Positions 59,801 through 64,000 of a stretch of 64,000 nucleotides of DNA are shown piece by piece (within the stretch, counting starts at the first letter, position 1; each line of letters starts with the position of its first letter). The translations under genes were made by a program, and so were the position numbers. The notes under the pieces are model-generated. The model was not told the origin of the DNA. It saw only the letters and a list, made by a program, of their open reading frames with translations, and searched no databases. The stretch covers positions 20,160,001-20,224,000 of the forward strand of contig NC_071347.1 in assembly GCF_027744825.2 (NCBI RefSeq), written 5' to 3'. This stretch comes from Synchiropus splendidus. Its lineage: Eukaryota > Chordata > Actinopteri > Syngnathiformes > Callionymidae.

Positions 59801-60394
59801 GCCCTTCTGGACTATGAGAACCTTCCAGCGCTTCCCCCGGTGTGGGAGGCGCGGAAGCCAAGTTGGGAGGACGAGGACTCGAGCGGACTGAAGACGCCGT
59901 CGCTGAACGGCTACAACCACCAGCCGCAGCACGCAGGCCTGCAGCCCTGCTACTCGCACCCGCTGTCGGCAGCGCTGGATCCTTCGCACAACTACGTCAA
60001 CACAGAGAACGTGACGGCGCCACTCAGCGCCCACAGACCTGACACAGCTCGGCGCCGTGCTGATGGCCCCACGATCTTCAACTTTGATTTCCGCCGGCCA
60101 CCTCTGCCGGGTCACCTGGAGCCGCCCAAAACACTCAACTACATCGAAGTGGAGATGGACAATAGTGGCGGGAACAAAGGTGCTTCGGACGGCAGCAATC
60201 CTCATACGCCGCGCACCCCAACTTCTCCCCTGCCCCCCACGACTCCAACCCGCCGCACTGAGCTCTATGCCCTCATTGACATTGAGCGGACGGCCGCCAT
60301 GTCCAACCTGCAGAAGGCTCGGCCGCGGGACGACGGTACGTCACGAAAGACTCGACATAACAGCACAGAGCTGCCCAACAAGAGCACGGCGTGA
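56887..60394 (+). CDS. frs2: Fibroblast growth factor receptor substrate 2
   Basis: FRS2 is a myristoylated docking adaptor that couples FGF and neurotrophin receptors to Grb2, SHP2 and Ras-MAPK signalling. Coding exons 56887-56952, 57511-57697, 58900-59034, 59117-59280 and 59375-60394 give 523 aa. The start MGSCLSCPEKESIPDNH carries the N-myristoylation Gly2 and palmitoylatable cysteines. The PTB domain follows (VINVDDDGNELGSGVMELTE, LCLRRYGYDSNLFSFESG). The C-terminal half has several phosphotyrosine docking sites, including HTYVNTTG, LDYENLPALPPVWEARK, HNYVNTEN and RRTELYALIDIERTAAMSN. Sequence order matches human FRS2 rather than FRS3. An AATAAA signal is at 60667-60672. Confidence 0.95.

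Positions 60395-64000
<3,606 letters not shown>

Overview
This window is vertebrate nuclear DNA, almost certainly from a teleost fish. The genes are split into many short exons with GT-AG introns, the proteins match vertebrate families exon by exon, one gene is the fish-specific Iroquois gene irx7, and the repeats are typical of fish (small hAT elements with 8-bp target duplications, a widespread fish SINE/LINE-type consensus, tetranucleotide arrays). Nothing bacterial or viral was seen. The exon models below were built by hand from splice signals, reading phase and remembered family sequences, not by alignment.

Layout from left to right. (1) 25-3108, minus: 5' half of an RPGRIP1L/RPGRIP1-family ciliary coiled-coil gene, running off the left edge. 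(2) 4606-13516, minus: a SOWAH-type ankyrin-repeat gene, unusually split into many exons, at least one of only 12 nt. (3) 14890-16500, plus: irx7, a TALE homeobox transcription factor. (4) 16969-18567, plus: an intronless DRC1-like coiled-coil gene. (5) 19916-24724, minus: tbc1d15, a Rab GAP. (6) 25695-38453, plus: zfc3h1, an RNA-surveillance zinc-finger protein, head to head with tbc1d15 and carrying a U12-type first coding intron. (7) 39823-54356, plus: ptprb (VE-PTP), with 17 fibronectin III domains behind a ricin-type lectin domain and a long Ser/Thr-rich mucin-like exon. (8) 56887-60394, plus: frs2, the FGF-receptor docking adaptor. (9) 61731-64000, plus: 5' part of tph2, neuronal tryptophan hydroxylase, running off the right edge.

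The hand-built models for zfc3h1 (35 coding exons, 2043 aa), ptprb (34 exons, 2559 aa), tbc1d15 (17 exons, 654 aa), frs2 (5 exons, 523 aa) and irx7 (3 exons, 287 aa) all close in frame, which supports the splice calls. Genes 5-9 correspond to a human chromosome 12q15-q21 block (ZFC3H1, TBC1D15, TPH2, PTPRB, FRS2). Genes 1 and 3 recall the RPGRIP1L-FTO-IRX region of human 16q, but with no FTO visible. The window therefore seems to span a junction of two ancestral blocks.

The genes do not form one pathway. Local pairings are a shared tbc1d15/zfc3h1 promoter region, cilium-related genes on the left (rpgrip1l, DRC1-like) and vascular/growth-factor signalling genes (ptprb, frs2) next to each other. 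I found no new multi-gene system. The most notable observations are the ptprb N-terminal architecture, the micro-exon SOWAH gene, the U12 intron, the intronless DRC1-like gene and paired hAT insertions with recognisable target-site duplications.
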